NCBI RefSeq assembly: GCF_002150785.1
Contig: NZ_MTAZ01000019.1
Location: 124,001-188,000, forward strand
DNA: 64,000 bases
Source of the DNA: Arenibacter amylolyticus
Lineage (GTDB): Bacteria; Bacteroidota; Bacteroidia; Flavobacteriales; Flavobacteriaceae
Direction of reading: 5' to 3'
Positions 17,923-27,660 of the stretch are shown here, in pieces. A model generated the notes under the pieces. The model searched no databases and was not told the origin of the DNA. It saw nothing but the letters and a program-made list of their open reading frames with translations. The stretch's first letter is position 1; every line of letters begins with the position of its first letter. Position numbers and translations under genes: made by a program.

Positions 17923-19314
17923 TTATAAATGGATTACTTCCCCATAAGCGTCTGCTACGGCTTCCATAACAGCTTCACTCATGGTTGGGTGTGGGTGTAC
18001 GGCTTTAAGAACCTCATGACCGGTAGTTTCTAGCTTTCTGGCTACTACTGCTTCTGCGATCATATCGGTAACTCCGGCACCAATCATATGGCAACCTAAC
18101 CACTCCCCGTATTTGGCATCGAATATCACTTTTACAAATCCGTCCTTCTCTCCAGATGCAGCAGCTTTTCCACTTGCAGAGAATGGGAATTTACCAACTT
18201 TAATATCGTAGCCTTTTTCAATTGCCTGTTTTTCCGTAAGTCCAACAGAAGCAATTTCTGGAGAACAGTAAGTACAACCAGGGATATTACCATAATCCAA
18301 AGGTTCTACATGCATGTCTGCCAATTTTTCCACGCAAAGGATCCCTTCTGCCGAAGCAACGTGAGCCAATGCCTGTCCTGGAACTACATCCCCAATGGCG
18401 TAGTAACCTGGTATATTGGTCTGGTAATAATCGTTTACTAGGATTTTGTCCCTATCCGTTGCGATTCCTACTTCTTCTAAACCTATGTTTTCTATATTGG
18501 ACTTGATGCCAACTGCAGATAGTACCACATCGGCCTCCAAAACCTTATCTCCTTTGGCGGTTTTAACCGTAGCTTTTACTCCCTCACCGGAAGTGTCTAC
18601 CTTGGTAACCTCGGAAGAAGTCATAATTTTAATTCCTGCTTTTTTAAGGCTACGCTCCAATTGCTTGGATACTTCTTCATCCTCTACAGGCACTACATTA
18701 GGGAGAAACTCTACCACAGTTACTTCTGTGCCCATAGCATTGTAGAAGTAGGCAAATTCTATGCCGATAGCACCACTACCAACTACCAACAACTTTTTGG
18801 GTTGTTTTTCCATCATCATTGCCTCGCGGTAGCCAATAATTTTCTTGCCGTCTTGTGGTAAGCTGGGAAGTTCCCTACTTCTTGCCCCAGTGGCAATAAT
18901 AATATGTTTGGCGGAGTATTCGGTCTCCTTTCCATCAGCAGATTTTACGCTAACTTTTTTACCGGGCTTTAAGGTACCATATCCGTTAATGACTTCAATC
19001 TTGTTCTTTTTCATCAAAAATTGAACACCCTTGCTCATGCCGTCGGCTACGTTACGACTCCTTTTAACCACAGCACCAAAATCCTTATCCACTCCTTCGG
19101 CCATTAAGCCGTAGTCGCTAGCGTGCTGTAGGTATTCAAATACCTGAGCCGATTTCAATAGCGCTTTGGTAGGGATACAACCCCAATTTAAACATACACC
19201 ACCTAGGTTTTCCTTTTCTACAATGGCAGTCTTAAATCCTAATTGGGAAGCTCTAATGGCGGTTACATAACCTCCTGGGCCACTACCTAACACAATAATA
19301 TCGAAATTGCTCAT
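17923..19314 (-). CDS. lpdA: Dihydrolipoyl dehydrogenase (E3)
   Basis: A 463-residue flavoprotein that reoxidises the lipoyl groups of 2-oxoacid dehydrogenase complexes and the glycine cleavage system with NAD+. The FAD motif is GSGPGGYVTA (10-19). The redox disulfide is Cys41 and Cys46 in GGVCLNWGCIPTK, the NAD motif is VVGSGAIGIEFA, and the His-Glu pair near the C terminus is in HPHPTMSEA. Length is normal. It stands alone on the minus strand with no E1/E2 genes beside it, so it probably serves several complexes. Confidence 0.96.
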   Translation of the reverse strand: MSNFDIIVLGSGPGGYVTAIRASQLGFKTAIVEKENLGGVCLNWGCIPTKALLKSAQVFEYLQHASDYGLMAEGVDKDFGAVVKRSRNVADGMSKGVQFLMKKNKIEVINGYGTLKPGKKVSVKSADGKETEYSAKHIIIATGARSRELPSLPQDGKKIIGYREAMMMEKQPKKLLVVGSGAIGIEFAYFYNAMGTEVTVVEFLPNVVPVEDEEVSKQLERSLKKAGIKIMTSSEVTKVDTSGEGVKATVKTAKGDKVLEADVVLSAVGIKSNIENIGLEEVGIATDRDKILVNDYYQTNIPGYYAIGDVVPGQALAHVASAEGILCVEKLADMHVEPLDYGNIPGCTYCSPEIASVGLTEKQAIEKGYDIKVGKFPFSASGKAAASGEKDGFVKVIFDAKYGEWLGCHMIGAGVTDMIAEAVVARKLETTGHEVLKAVHPHPTMSEAVMEAVADAYGEVIHL

Positions 19315-19350
19315 CTATTTGTTTTTTTTGATAACTATATTATAAAGTGG

Positions 19351-19358
19351 CAAAGTTA
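19351..19358 (-). promoter_or_regulatory. Candidate -7 box of lpdA
   Basis: On the minus strand this reads TAACTTTG, matching TAnnTTTG, and would give a leader of about 30 bases before the lpdA ATG. I see no clear -33 TTG at the normal distance. Confidence 0.4.
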
Positions 19359-19577
19359 CAAAACCATCCCGAATTCCCACAGATGCCATTTCAAATTAAT
19401 GGTAAATTAAGTCGACCAACATTTTAAATCGTGTTTAAGTGTGCTATAGAGGATAGTTCCCCTGTAAAATAGTTGGGAGTATTATTAGACCTTGGTATAG
19501 GAATAGGCCCTAGTTTCTACCGTGCACCAAGGTTTTCTCTGGCAGATATAGATTTTTTTAACGGACTCCAGACTTTA

Positions 19578-20075
19578 CTATTGGGCAGGTTTAAACTTAA
19601 GGGCAATCCCATTAATGCAATGACGTTTCCCTGTAGTTTCCCTAGGGCCATCGTTAAATACATGACCTAAGTGCCCCCCGCAGGTGGCACAGAGCACCTC
19701 GGTACGTGCATAGCCTATAAGGTGGTCTACCCCAAAAGCCACATTTCCTTTTATTTCCCTATCAAAACTAGGCCATCCGGTTCCCGAATCAAATTTATGC
19801 TCGCTGCTATAGAGTTCCGTTCCACAGGCCTTACAGGTATAGACCCCTTCCTCTTTAAGGTGTAGCAAGGGGCTAGATCCCGGGCTCTCGGTGCCCGCTT
19901 TGCGCAGTACATAAAATTCCATGTCTGTAAGTTGTTCCCGCCATTCGGCCTCCGTCTTGTTGATGGTAAAACTTTCCTGCTGTGGAACAGCCGTTGTTTT
20001 GGAAGCTTCCTTTTCTTGGGAAGTTCCCTTACATCCTATAAAAACAATGCAAATTGCAAACAGTAGTCTTTTCAT
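19578..20075 (-). CDS. msrB: Peptide-methionine (R)-S-oxide reductase, lipoprotein form
   Basis: A 165-residue MsrB with a lipoprotein signal (lipobox VFIGC, Cys15). It reduces the R epimer of methionine sulfoxide in proteins. The two zinc CxxC pairs (CKAC and CATC) are present, followed by GGHLGHVFNDGP. The catalytic cysteine is in RHCINGIAL near the C terminus. The signal peptide implies repair of oxidised proteins outside the cytoplasm. No MsrA is encoded beside it. Confidence 0.94.
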   Translation of the reverse strand: MKRLLFAICIVFIGCKGTSQEKEASKTTAVPQQESFTINKTEAEWREQLTDMEFYVLRKAGTESPGSSPLLHLKEEGVYTCKACGTELYSSEHKFDSGTGWPSFDREIKGNVAFGVDHLIGYARTEVLCATCGGHLGHVFNDGPRETTGKRHCINGIALKFKPAQ

Positions 20076-20162
20076 GGGGATTCTTTTTTAAGTTAGACGA
20101 GGTACGGGGCCTTTGCTTTCAAAGGTGTATTTAGCATATAGGGGACAGTAATCTTTTTAGCA

Positions 20163-20212
20163 ACAAAAAAAGGCCCGAGTTTTTAAAAAAAAATCAAGAG
20201 CCTGTTTCGTAA
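20163..20212 (-). terminator. Probable terminator of the collagen-like lipoprotein gene
   Basis: On the minus strand an imperfect stem (AGGC and T-rich arm against A-rich arm and GGCCT) is followed by seven T. It lies 20-70 bases past the stop of the gene at 20233-20799. The stem contains bulges, so strength is uncertain. Confidence 0.45.
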
Positions 20213-20232
20213 TTCCATTCATTTAAGGACGG

Positions 20233-20799
20233 TTAATTTATTTTAACCCGTTGCACTTCTTTTTCGGTGACCCCTAGGAAATTCATCACTGCGTTAATAT
20301 TCGATTTGTCTAGTTTTGCACCAGATAATTTGTCCGCAGGTAGGATGGCTATTCTAAACACCTGTCCTTGAGTATCTGCCGGGGAAAGGGTGGATAAGTC
20401 AAAATCTGCCTCCAAGAAAATATTCACGTCAAGAAAGGTGTGGTCATAGTTATATTGTAGTATGCCTTGATCCAAGAGTAGGGTCTGTGGCAATAATCGC
20501 CATACATCTATTGGTGGGTTGTTGCCATCTGGGAGCTGTTCCCATAGCAAGTACACCAATACTACATCGGTCTCAAAGACCTCCACGGTTTGTGGAAAGG
20601 TGTAGTCTATTAAGTAATCATTGCTAGCAGTAAAATCCCCTTCAATATCTATTACGGTACCCAATATATTCACACCATCTTTTCCATCTTCTCCATCTAT
20701 CCCGTCGAAGCCATCGAAACCTGGAGGTCCTGCCGGTCCTTCACAGGCCATAAAAAATAATGCAACGAATGTTCCTAGTAGTAAGCCTAATTTTTTCAT
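20233..20799 (-). CDS. Lipoprotein with short collagen-like segment
   Basis: A 188-residue protein with a lipobox (FFMAC, Cys19) followed at once by about seven Gly-X-Y triplets (GPAGPPGFDGFDGIDGEDGK). The rest (about 45-188) is a beta-rich domain of unknown function, seen in several Bacteroidota lipoproteins with the same collagen-like head. The protein is probably on the cell surface or in the outer membrane. The triplets are too few for a long triple helix, but could trimerise the domain. No functional partner is visible. Confidence 0.75.
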   Translation of the reverse strand: MKKLGLLLGTFVALFFMACEGPAGPPGFDGFDGIDGEDGKDGVNILGTVIDIEGDFTASNDYLIDYTFPQTVEVFETDVVLVYLLWEQLPDGNNPPIDVWRLLPQTLLLDQGILQYNYDHTFLDVNIFLEADFDLSTLSPADTQGQVFRIAILPADKLSGAKLDKSNINAVMNFLGVTEKEVQRVKIN

Positions 20800-20951
20800 A
20801 ATATTAAATTTAAGGTTTAGTATAAAGACTGTTTATCAATGTATGTTTCAAGTGAGTTTCAAAAATCGTTCCACATTTTATAATTATACTTGTAAGCTAG
20901 GTAAGTGGTAATAAATAAGCTGCAATATAGAGGACACTTGCCGAAGTTACC

Positions 20952-20959
20952 TATATTTG
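20952..20959 (+). promoter_or_regulatory. Candidate -7 box of glgB
   Basis: TATATTTG matches TAnnTTTG and lies 18 bases before the preferred glgB ATG at 20977. It also argues against a start further upstream at 20905. The nearest TTG is only 11 bases away, so the -33 element is weak. Confidence 0.4.
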
Positions 20960-20976
20960 AACTAAATAACACAATC

Positions 20977-22875
20977 ATGACCAAGGTAGTAACCCATAGT
21001 TTATTTTCGGATTTTGATATAGACCTGTTTAAGGCGGGGAAACACTTTAAACTTTATGAGAAGTTAGGCTCCCATGTGCTGGAAGTAGATGGGGTAAAAG
21101 GAACCTATTTTGCGGTTTGGGCCCCTACGGCGAGATCGGTCTCTGTAGTAGGTGATTTTAATAGTTGGAATGATGCAGAACATCAACTTCACGTACGTTG
21201 GGATGGTAGTGGCATCTGGGAAGGTTTTATTCCAAAATTGGGAGCAGGTACCTTATATAAATATTGTATCCACTCTAATAACCACGGCGTGGTTACAGAA
21301 AAAGCAGATCCCTTTGCAAAAAGTAGTGAACACCCTCCAAGAACAGCTTCTATCGTTTGGGAGGCTAATCACGATTGGAAAGACGGGAACTGGATGGGAA
21401 GTAGAAAAGAAAAGAATTCCTTGGATAGTCCCTTTGCAGTCTATGAAGTGCATCTGGGGTCTTGGAAAAGGAAATCGGACAACAAGTTTATGTCCTACAG
21501 AGAATTGGCGGTCGATCTGGTAGAATATGTAAAGGAAATGAAGTTTACCCATGTAGAATTCATGCCTATCATGGAATATCCCTATGATCCCTCCTGGGGC
21601 TACCAATTAACCGGATATTTTGCTCCCACCTCTCGATTTGGAAAGGCGGAAGATTTTAAATTTTTGGTAGATACCTTACATCAAAATGATATAGGGGTAA
21701 TCTTGGATTGGGTGCCCTCCCATTTTCCTGAAGATGCCCACGGACTTGGATTTTTTGACGGGTCCCATCTCTATGAGCACCCCGATAGGCGTAAGGGATA
21801 TCATCCAGACTGGAAGAGTTTAATCTTTAATTATGGCCGTAATGAGGTGCGAGCCTTTCTCATTAGCAACGCCATGTATTGGTTAGATCATTATCATATT
21901 GATGGCCTACGAGTAGATGCCGTTGCTTCTATGTTGTACCTAGATTATTCTAGGGAAGAAGGGGAGTGGGAACCCAATATCTACGGGAATAATGAAAATT
22001 TGGAGGCCATATCCTTTATTCGAGAGTTAAATGAAACCGTGTATTCCAATTTTGAGGGCATTCAAATGATTGCCGAGGAGTCTACTTCCTTCCCCATGGT
22101 TTCCAAGCCAGTAAATATTGGCGGACTGGGCTTTGGGATGAAATGGATGATGGGATGGATGCACGATACCTTGGAATACTTTAAGAAAGATCCCTTATAT
22201 CGAAAGTTCCATCAAAACGACCTAACCTTTAGCGCAACCTATGCCTTTACGGAAAATTTTATGCTGCCTTTCTCTCATGATGAGGTAGTCTATGGTAAGC
22301 AGTCACTTTTATATAGAATGCCAGGGGACGAATGGCAACGTTTTGCGAATTTAAGATTGCTATTTGGCTATATGTATACCCATCCAGGCGCCAATTTAAT
22401 ATTTATGGGAGGCGAATTTGGTCAATCTTCCGAATGGAATTTCCAAAATAGTTTGGACTGGCACCTGTTGCAATTCGATTTTCACAAGGGCATACAAAAT
22501 CTAGTGAGGGACTTAAACGGGCTGTATCGCGATCGTCCGGCGCTCTATGAAAAGCAATTTAGTGCAGAAGGATTTCAATGGATCGATTATGGCGATCATG
22601 AAAATTCCGTCCTCACGTATATCAGAAAAGGACACGATTCGGAAAAAGATCTATATATAGCCTGTAATTTTACGCCTACTCCCCAACAGAAATATAGAAT
22701 GGGGGTTCCAGTAACTGGATCCTTAAAGGAGGTGTTTAATAGCGATGGCAAGGAATACGGTGGGTCCGGGATTACGAACGGGAGTGTGAAAATCGCTAAG
22801 ATTCCATGGCATGGTTATGAAAGATCTGTGGAAATTTCCATTCCGCCGCTGGGGATGGTGGTTTTTACCAAATAA
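20977..22875 (+). CDS. glgB: 1,4-alpha-glucan branching enzyme
   Basis: A GH13 enzyme of 632 residues from the ATG at 20977 (MTKVVTHSL). It forms alpha-1,6 branches in glycogen. An N-terminal CBM48 domain (about 35-125, with FAVWAPTARSVSVVGDFN) precedes the catalytic barrel. The nucleophile is Asp314 (GLRVDAVASML), the acid/base is Glu367 (IAEEST), and the transition-state aspartate is in the FSHDEV region. A reading from 20905 adds 24 residues that look non-coding. It is followed by a GH31 alpha-glucosidase gene, suggesting a glycan storage or use locus. Confidence 0.95.
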   Translation: MTKVVTHSLFSDFDIDLFKAGKHFKLYEKLGSHVLEVDGVKGTYFAVWAPTARSVSVVGDFNSWNDAEHQLHVRWDGSGIWEGFIPKLGAGTLYKYCIHSNNHGVVTEKADPFAKSSEHPPRTASIVWEANHDWKDGNWMGSRKEKNSLDSPFAVYEVHLGSWKRKSDNKFMSYRELAVDLVEYVKEMKFTHVEFMPIMEYPYDPSWGYQLTGYFAPTSRFGKAEDFKFLVDTLHQNDIGVILDWVPSHFPEDAHGLGFFDGSHLYEHPDRRKGYHPDWKSLIFNYGRNEVRAFLISNAMYWLDHYHIDGLRVDAVASMLYLDYSREEGEWEPNIYGNNENLEAISFIRELNETVYSNFEGIQMIAEESTSFPMVSKPVNIGGLGFGMKWMMGWMHDTLEYFKKDPLYRKFHQNDLTFSATYAFTENFMLPFSHDEVVYGKQSLLYRMPGDEWQRFANLRLLFGYMYTHPGANLIFMGGEFGQSSEWNFQNSLDWHLLQFDFHKGIQNLVRDLNGLYRDRPALYEKQFSAEGFQWIDYGDHENSVLTYIRKGHDSEKDLYIACNFTPTPQQKYRMGVPVTGSLKEVFNSDGKEYGGSGITNGSVKIAKIPWHGYERSVEISIPPLGMVVFTK

Positions 22876-22970
22876 AAGATGACCAATGCACTTCTGAAAA
22901 ATACAGGGAAGAGTCATATCGTAAATAATACGGGAAATTCTTTTTTTGTACCTTCTTAAACTACAAGTTC

Positions 22971-25370
22971 ATGATAACTAGTACCAAATTAGAATATAAA
23001 GGAAATCTATATCCCAATTCAATTGTCGATTTTAATAGGGATGCAGAAAAGCTATACTTCACCACCTTAAACGGAGTTATTCTGGAAATTACCGTTCTAC
23101 GCGATAGTATCTGCAGGTTTAGGTATGCCACCGAAAATGTTTTTGAGCCCGATTTTTCCTATGCTATAAGCGAGAACGCTAGCTTGGGATATAATAAGTT
23201 GGAGATAGCAGAAACGGAAACGGAATACCTGGTGCACACTGCCAAGCTTACTATATTGGTAGATAAAAAGACCTTAAGGACACAAATATCGGACCTAGAT
23301 GGCTTTATCCTCAATGAGGACGAACTGGGTTTTCATTGGGAAGAAAATTATGAATTCGGTGGGAATACCGTAAAAATGAGCAAAATCTGCCAACATGCGG
23401 AAAGCTTCTACGGGCTGGGAGATAAGGCAACCCACAGTAATCTAAAAGGCAAGCAACTTACTAATTGGGTAACGGACCAGTATGCCTATGGTAAAGATCA
23501 AGACCCGCTATATAAGGCAATTCCATTTTATATCGGCTTGCACAACGAAAAGGCCTATGGTATTTTCTTTGACAATACTTTTAAAACTGGGTTCGATTTT
23601 GCACATGAGCGGAGAAATGTAACTAGCTTTTGGGCAGATGGGGGGGAGATGAACTACTATTTTTTCTATGGTCCTACTTTTGCTCATGTTGTAAAAGGCT
23701 ATACGAACCTTACCGGTACGCCGGAATTACCGCCCTTATGGGCACTGGGATTCCATCAATCCAAGTGGAGCTATTATCCAGAGAACAAAGTAAGGGAGTT
23801 GGCGGCAAAGTTTAGAAAGTTGAGAATTCCCTGTGACGGACTTTATTTGGATATAGATTATATGGACGGATTCCGCTGTTTTACTTGGGATAAAAAGTAT
23901 TTTCCAAACCCCAAACAAATGGTCTCGGATTTGGAAAAAGACGGGTTTAAGACAGTGGTGATGATAGATCCAGGGATAAAAATAGACAAGGATTATTGGG
24001 TCTATCAAGAGGCGATAGCCAAGGATTATTTCTGTAAGCGTGCCGATGGGGCCCTTATGAAAGGAAAAGTATGGCCGGGGGAATGTAATTTTCCAGATTT
24101 CACCAATCCCGAGGTAAGGGAATGGTGGGGTGGTCTTTACAAGGAAATGTTCAAGGAAATTGGAGTACATGCGGTATGGAACGATATGAACGAACCTGCT
24201 GTCATGGATGTTCCTACTAAAACCGCTCCCTTGGATACAAGGCATAATTTTGATGGCCACCCTTGCTCGCATCGCAAAGCCCATAATATTTATGGGATGC
24301 AAATGGTAAGGGCTTCCTATGAGGGGATTAAGAAATATGTTTACCCCAAAAGGCCTTTTGTAATCACCAGAGCCGCTTATGCGGGTACACAACGTTATTC
24401 TTCTACGTGGACTGGGGATAATGTGGCTACCTGGGAACATTTATGGATAGCGAATGTGCAGGTGCAAAGGATGTGTATGAGCGGATATTCCTTTGTGGGA
24501 TCGGATATTGGTGGTTTTGCGGAACACCCCACGGGAGAGCTGTTTGCAAGATGGGTGCAATTAGGCGTGTTTCACCCTTTTTGCAGAGTGCATAGTAGTG
24601 GAGACCATGGCGACCAAGAGCCTTGGTCCTTTAGCGATGAGGTTACTAAGATTGTGCGGAAATATATAGAACTTCGCTATCAACTTCTACCGTATTTGTA
24701 TACCATGTTCCATAAATATGTTAAGGAAGGAACGCCCATGATTAAACCCTTGGTATATTTTGACCAAGAAGATCCCCAGACCCATTTCAGGATGGACGAG
24801 TTTATTTTTGGAGAGCAAATATTGGTGTGTCCCGTGCAAGAACCAAACGCCTTGGGACGCAGGATGTATTTTCCTAGGGGCACTTGGTATGATTATTGGA
24901 CAGATGAGGTGATGGCCGGGGGAATGGAAAATTGGATTGATGCCAAATTGGAAAAAATACCGGTTTTTGTAAAGGAAGGTGCTATTATTCCAAAATATCC
25001 AGTTCAGCAATACGTAGGGGAACTGGAGATTAAAGAGCTTGTTTTAGAGGTCTATTATAAGAATGGGGTGGAAACCTCTACTGTATACGAGGATGCCCAG
25101 GATGGCTACGATTATAAAAAAGGAAGGTTTAGTCTACGGAATTTCCACTTTCGGGGTAAAGATCAAGAATTGATTATTCAGCAGTTTAAGGAAGGGACGT
25201 ATATTACACCCTACGAAACCTTTAGACTTAATTTCCATGGCTTGCCTTTTAAAATTATGGAGGTTTGGGTAGATGGTGAGCAAATGGATACCGAAAACCT
25301 AGGGATAAACGATAATATGCATATTCATATAAGCAAAGATTTTACTGTTTTGCATCTTCTTGGAGCTTAA
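22971..25370 (+). CDS. GH31-family alpha-glucosidase
   Basis: A 799-residue glycoside hydrolase of family 31. The catalytic nucleophile is Asp405 in WNDMNEP, and the acid/base is Asp483 in TGDNVATW. An N-terminal beta-sandwich precedes the barrel and C-terminal beta domains follow it. No signal peptide is evident, so a cytoplasmic alpha-glucosidase acting on malto-oligosaccharides or glycogen fragments is most likely. It lies 95 bases after glgB on the same strand and may be co-regulated with it. Confidence 0.93.
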   Translation: MITSTKLEYKGNLYPNSIVDFNRDAEKLYFTTLNGVILEITVLRDSICRFRYATENVFEPDFSYAISENASLGYNKLEIAETETEYLVHTAKLTILVDKKTLRTQISDLDGFILNEDELGFHWEENYEFGGNTVKMSKICQHAESFYGLGDKATHSNLKGKQLTNWVTDQYAYGKDQDPLYKAIPFYIGLHNEKAYGIFFDNTFKTGFDFAHERRNVTSFWADGGEMNYYFFYGPTFAHVVKGYTNLTGTPELPPLWALGFHQSKWSYYPENKVRELAAKFRKLRIPCDGLYLDIDYMDGFRCFTWDKKYFPNPKQMVSDLEKDGFKTVVMIDPGIKIDKDYWVYQEAIAKDYFCKRADGALMKGKVWPGECNFPDFTNPEVREWWGGLYKEMFKEIGVHAVWNDMNEPAVMDVPTKTAPLDTRHNFDGHPCSHRKAHNIYGMQMVRASYEGIKKYVYPKRPFVITRAAYAGTQRYSSTWTGDNVATWEHLWIANVQVQRMCMSGYSFVGSDIGGFAEHPTGELFARWVQLGVFHPFCRVHSSGDHGDQEPWSFSDEVTKIVRKYIELRYQLLPYLYTMFHKYVKEGTPMIKPLVYFDQEDPQTHFRMDEFIFGEQILVCPVQEPNALGRRMYFPRGTWYDYWTDEVMAGGMENWIDAKLEKIPVFVKEGAIIPKYPVQQYVGELEIKELVLEVYYKNGVETSTVYEDAQDGYDYKKGRFSLRNFHFRGKDQELIIQQFKEGTYITPYETFRLNFHGLPFKIMEVWVDGEQMDTENLGINDNMHIHISKDFTVLHLLGA

Positions 25371-25408
25371 TTTTTATGTAAATTTCGAAAAAAATAATAC
25401 AGAATACC

Positions 25409-26215
25409 ATGAGGAAGATTATACTTATAATAGCCGTGTTTTTTGGCGTCTTGGCCTGTAAAACAAATCCGTTTACAGGGCAGAAAGTGTTGAACTTTTA
25501 TGGGAATAGTCAGATATTTCCAATGGCCTTTGCTCAATATGAGGAGTTTTTAAAAGAACATAAGGTGGTTACAGGAACCGCAGATGCCACTATGATCAAA
25601 AAAACAGGACAGCGAATAGCAGCTGCCGCGGAGCGCTGGCTAACCGCAAATGGATATCCAGGCTACCTGAAAGATTATAAATGGGAATACAAGTTGGTAG
25701 AGGACGAAACAGTAAACGCCTGGTGTATGCCAGGGGGGAAAATTGTTTTCTATACCGGTATTTTACCTATTTGTAAAGGGGAAACAGGAGTTGCCGTTGT
25801 AATGGGACACGAGGTGGCCCACGCCTTGGCCAATCATGGAGCACAGCGGATGAGTGCAGGTACCTTACAGCAATTGGGAGCTGTAGCGGGGAATGTGGCT
25901 ATCCAAGATCCAGAAAAAAGACAATTGTTCAATCAGGCCTACGGTATTGGCTCGCAGGTAGGAGTAATGTTGCCTTTTAGTAGGAGTCATGAAACCGAGG
26001 CAGACCGTATAGGACTTCAAATTATGGCCATAGCGGGTTATAACCCAGATGAGGCAGCTGAGCTATGGAGGAGAATGAAGGAGCATGGCGGAGCAGCTCC
26101 TCCAGAATTTTTAAGTACCCACCCCTCCAATGAGACCAGAATTAGGAACCTTACGGAATGGGCGCCCCTAGCCAAGCAGGAAGCTGCTAAATTTGGGGTT
26201 ACAAGCTTTCAATAA
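25409..26215 (+). CDS. M48-family zinc metallopeptidase lipoprotein
   Basis: A 268-residue protease with a lipobox (FGVLAC, Cys17). The zinc site HEVAH is at 134-138, and the third ligand is in HETEADRIG, the BepA/LoiP-type arrangement. Such periplasmic or outer-membrane M48 enzymes degrade misfolded envelope proteins. The family usually lacks membrane helices, as here. The gene sits 39 bases after the GH31 gene and ends just before a strong hairpin terminator. Confidence 0.92.
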   Translation: MRKIILIIAVFFGVLACKTNPFTGQKVLNFYGNSQIFPMAFAQYEEFLKEHKVVTGTADATMIKKTGQRIAAAAERWLTANGYPGYLKDYKWEYKLVEDETVNAWCMPGGKIVFYTGILPICKGETGVAVVMGHEVAHALANHGAQRMSAGTLQQLGAVAGNVAIQDPEKRQLFNQAYGIGSQVGVMLPFSRSHETEADRIGLQIMAIAGYNPDEAAELWRRMKEHGGAAPPEFLSTHPSNETRIRNLTEWAPLAKQEAAKFGVTSFQ

Positions 26216-26255
26216 TAGCATATAATGTAATATATTGCCCGTATAAAAATTGGGG

Positions 26256-26282
26256 AGCCGCTCCATAGAGCGGCTTTTTTTT
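26256..26282 (+). terminator. Rho-independent terminator after the M48 gene, abutting the MFS start
   Basis: An 8-bp perfect GC-rich stem (AGCCGCTC at 26256-26263 with GAGCGGCT at 26268-26275) with a 4-base loop CATA is followed by a run of T to 26282. The ATG at 26283 follows with no gap, so the terminator sits in the MFS leader. Confidence 0.85.
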
Positions 26283-27620
26283 ATGCCAAAAATGAAGAAT
26301 AAACAGCTAGAAAAAGGCAGTAAAAAATTATTGAACGCCTGGGCATTTTACGACTGGGCAAACTCGGTCTATAGCCTGGTGATTACATCGGCTATATTTC
26401 CCATCTTCTATGGCATTCTTTTCCGGATGGCAGATGTGGAGAAAGTAGTGGTATTTGGAGGGGAAATAGCGCGTGCTCCCCTAATTAGTTACGTAACCTC
26501 CGCCGCCTTTTTATTTATAGCCTTAATTACCCCTTTTATATCCGGGATTGCAGATTATTTGGGTAATAAGAAGCTGTTTATGAAGTTTTTCTGCTATCTG
26601 GGAGCCCTCTCCTGTATTGGACTGTATTGGTTTTCATTAGACCATATTTATATCAGTCTTAGCTGTTACTTTTTCGGTTTGGTAGGGTTTTGGGTCAGTA
26701 TGGCTATTTATAATTCTTATTTACCCGATATTTCCTTCCCAGAGCAACAGGATGCTATAAGTGCCAAGGGGTTTTCGCTAGGATATGTGGGGAGCGTTCT
26801 ACTCTTGCTCTTTAATTTGGCAATGGTAATGAAGCCCTCATGGTTTGGAATAACCTCTAACGAAGCGGGAATTGCAGAGGTGAAGGCGATGCGGTATTCT
26901 TTCCTTACTGTGGGGATTTGGTGGGTTGGCTTTGCCCAGTACACCTTTTATTATTTACCTAAGGGGTATCGGAAAGAAGGAAATCGACCTAATGTGGTGC
27001 TCAATGGTTTTAGGGAGCTAAAGGAGGTTTGGCGCCAAATGGGACATCGGATGCGGTTAAAAAGGTATTTGGCTGCCTTCTTTGTATATAGTATGGCCGT
27101 ACAAACGGTAATGCTAATTGCTACTTATTTTGCGGAGGAAGAGATAGCATGGGGAGGAGATAAGGAGCGATCCATGGGGCTGATTATCAGTATTCTGGTA
27201 ATTCAGTTGGTGGCCATCTTGGGTGCTACCGTTACGGCCAAGTTATCTGGGAGGCTGGGAAATATAAAGACCTTGATCATTGTTAACTTACTCTGGTTGG
27301 CCATTTGTTTTTATGCATACTTCGTAATTACCCCTACCGAATTTTATATAGCAGCTGGGTGTGTGGGCTTGGTAATGGGTGGGATACAGGCGCTGTCCCG
27401 TTCTACCTATTCCAAATTCCTTCCAGATACCACCGATACTGCCTCCTTCTTTAGTTTTTACGATGTGGCAGAGAAAATCGGTATTGTGATAGGTACTTTA
27501 ATTTACGGATACATCGCCCAAGCTACCGGCAGTATGCGGAATGCTATTATGTTTTTAGGGGCATTATTTCTCCTAGGTGCCTTTCTATTGACCAGAGTAA
27601 ATAAAGGGCGGAAATTTTAA
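26283..27620 (+). CDS. MFS transporter of the UMF1/Atg22-like group
   Basis: A protein of about 445 residues (456 if read from TTG 26250, but that lies inside a terminator hairpin). I take ATG 26283 (MPKMKNKQ) or 26292. It has about twelve membrane helices and the AFYDWANSVYSLVI motif near the N terminus that is typical of the Atg22/UMF1 branch of MFS proteins. Eukaryotic Atg22 is a vacuolar amino-acid exporter; the bacterial substrate is unknown. The leader is essentially absent, because the terminator T run ends at the ATG. Confidence 0.85.
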   Translation: MPKMKNKQLEKGSKKLLNAWAFYDWANSVYSLVITSAIFPIFYGILFRMADVEKVVVFGGEIARAPLISYVTSAAFLFIALITPFISGIADYLGNKKLFMKFFCYLGALSCIGLYWFSLDHIYISLSCYFFGLVGFWVSMAIYNSYLPDISFPEQQDAISAKGFSLGYVGSVLLLLFNLAMVMKPSWFGITSNEAGIAEVKAMRYSFLTVGIWWVGFAQYTFYYLPKGYRKEGNRPNVVLNGFRELKEVWRQMGHRMRLKRYLAAFFVYSMAVQTVMLIATYFAEEEIAWGGDKERSMGLIISILVIQLVAILGATVTAKLSGRLGNIKTLIIVNLLWLAICFYAYFVITPTEFYIAAGCVGLVMGGIQALSRSTYSKFLPDTTDTASFFSFYDVAEKIGIVIGTLIYGYIAQATGSMRNAIMFLGALFLLGAFLLTRVNKGRKF

Positions 27621-27660
27621 TCCCGCCCAATACTGCGTTAAGGGGTTTCATTCCAATTGG

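Noticed and set aside
20905-20976. Upstream extension of glgB
   Set aside because: The 24 added residues have no family similarity and a TAnnTTTG box lies inside them.
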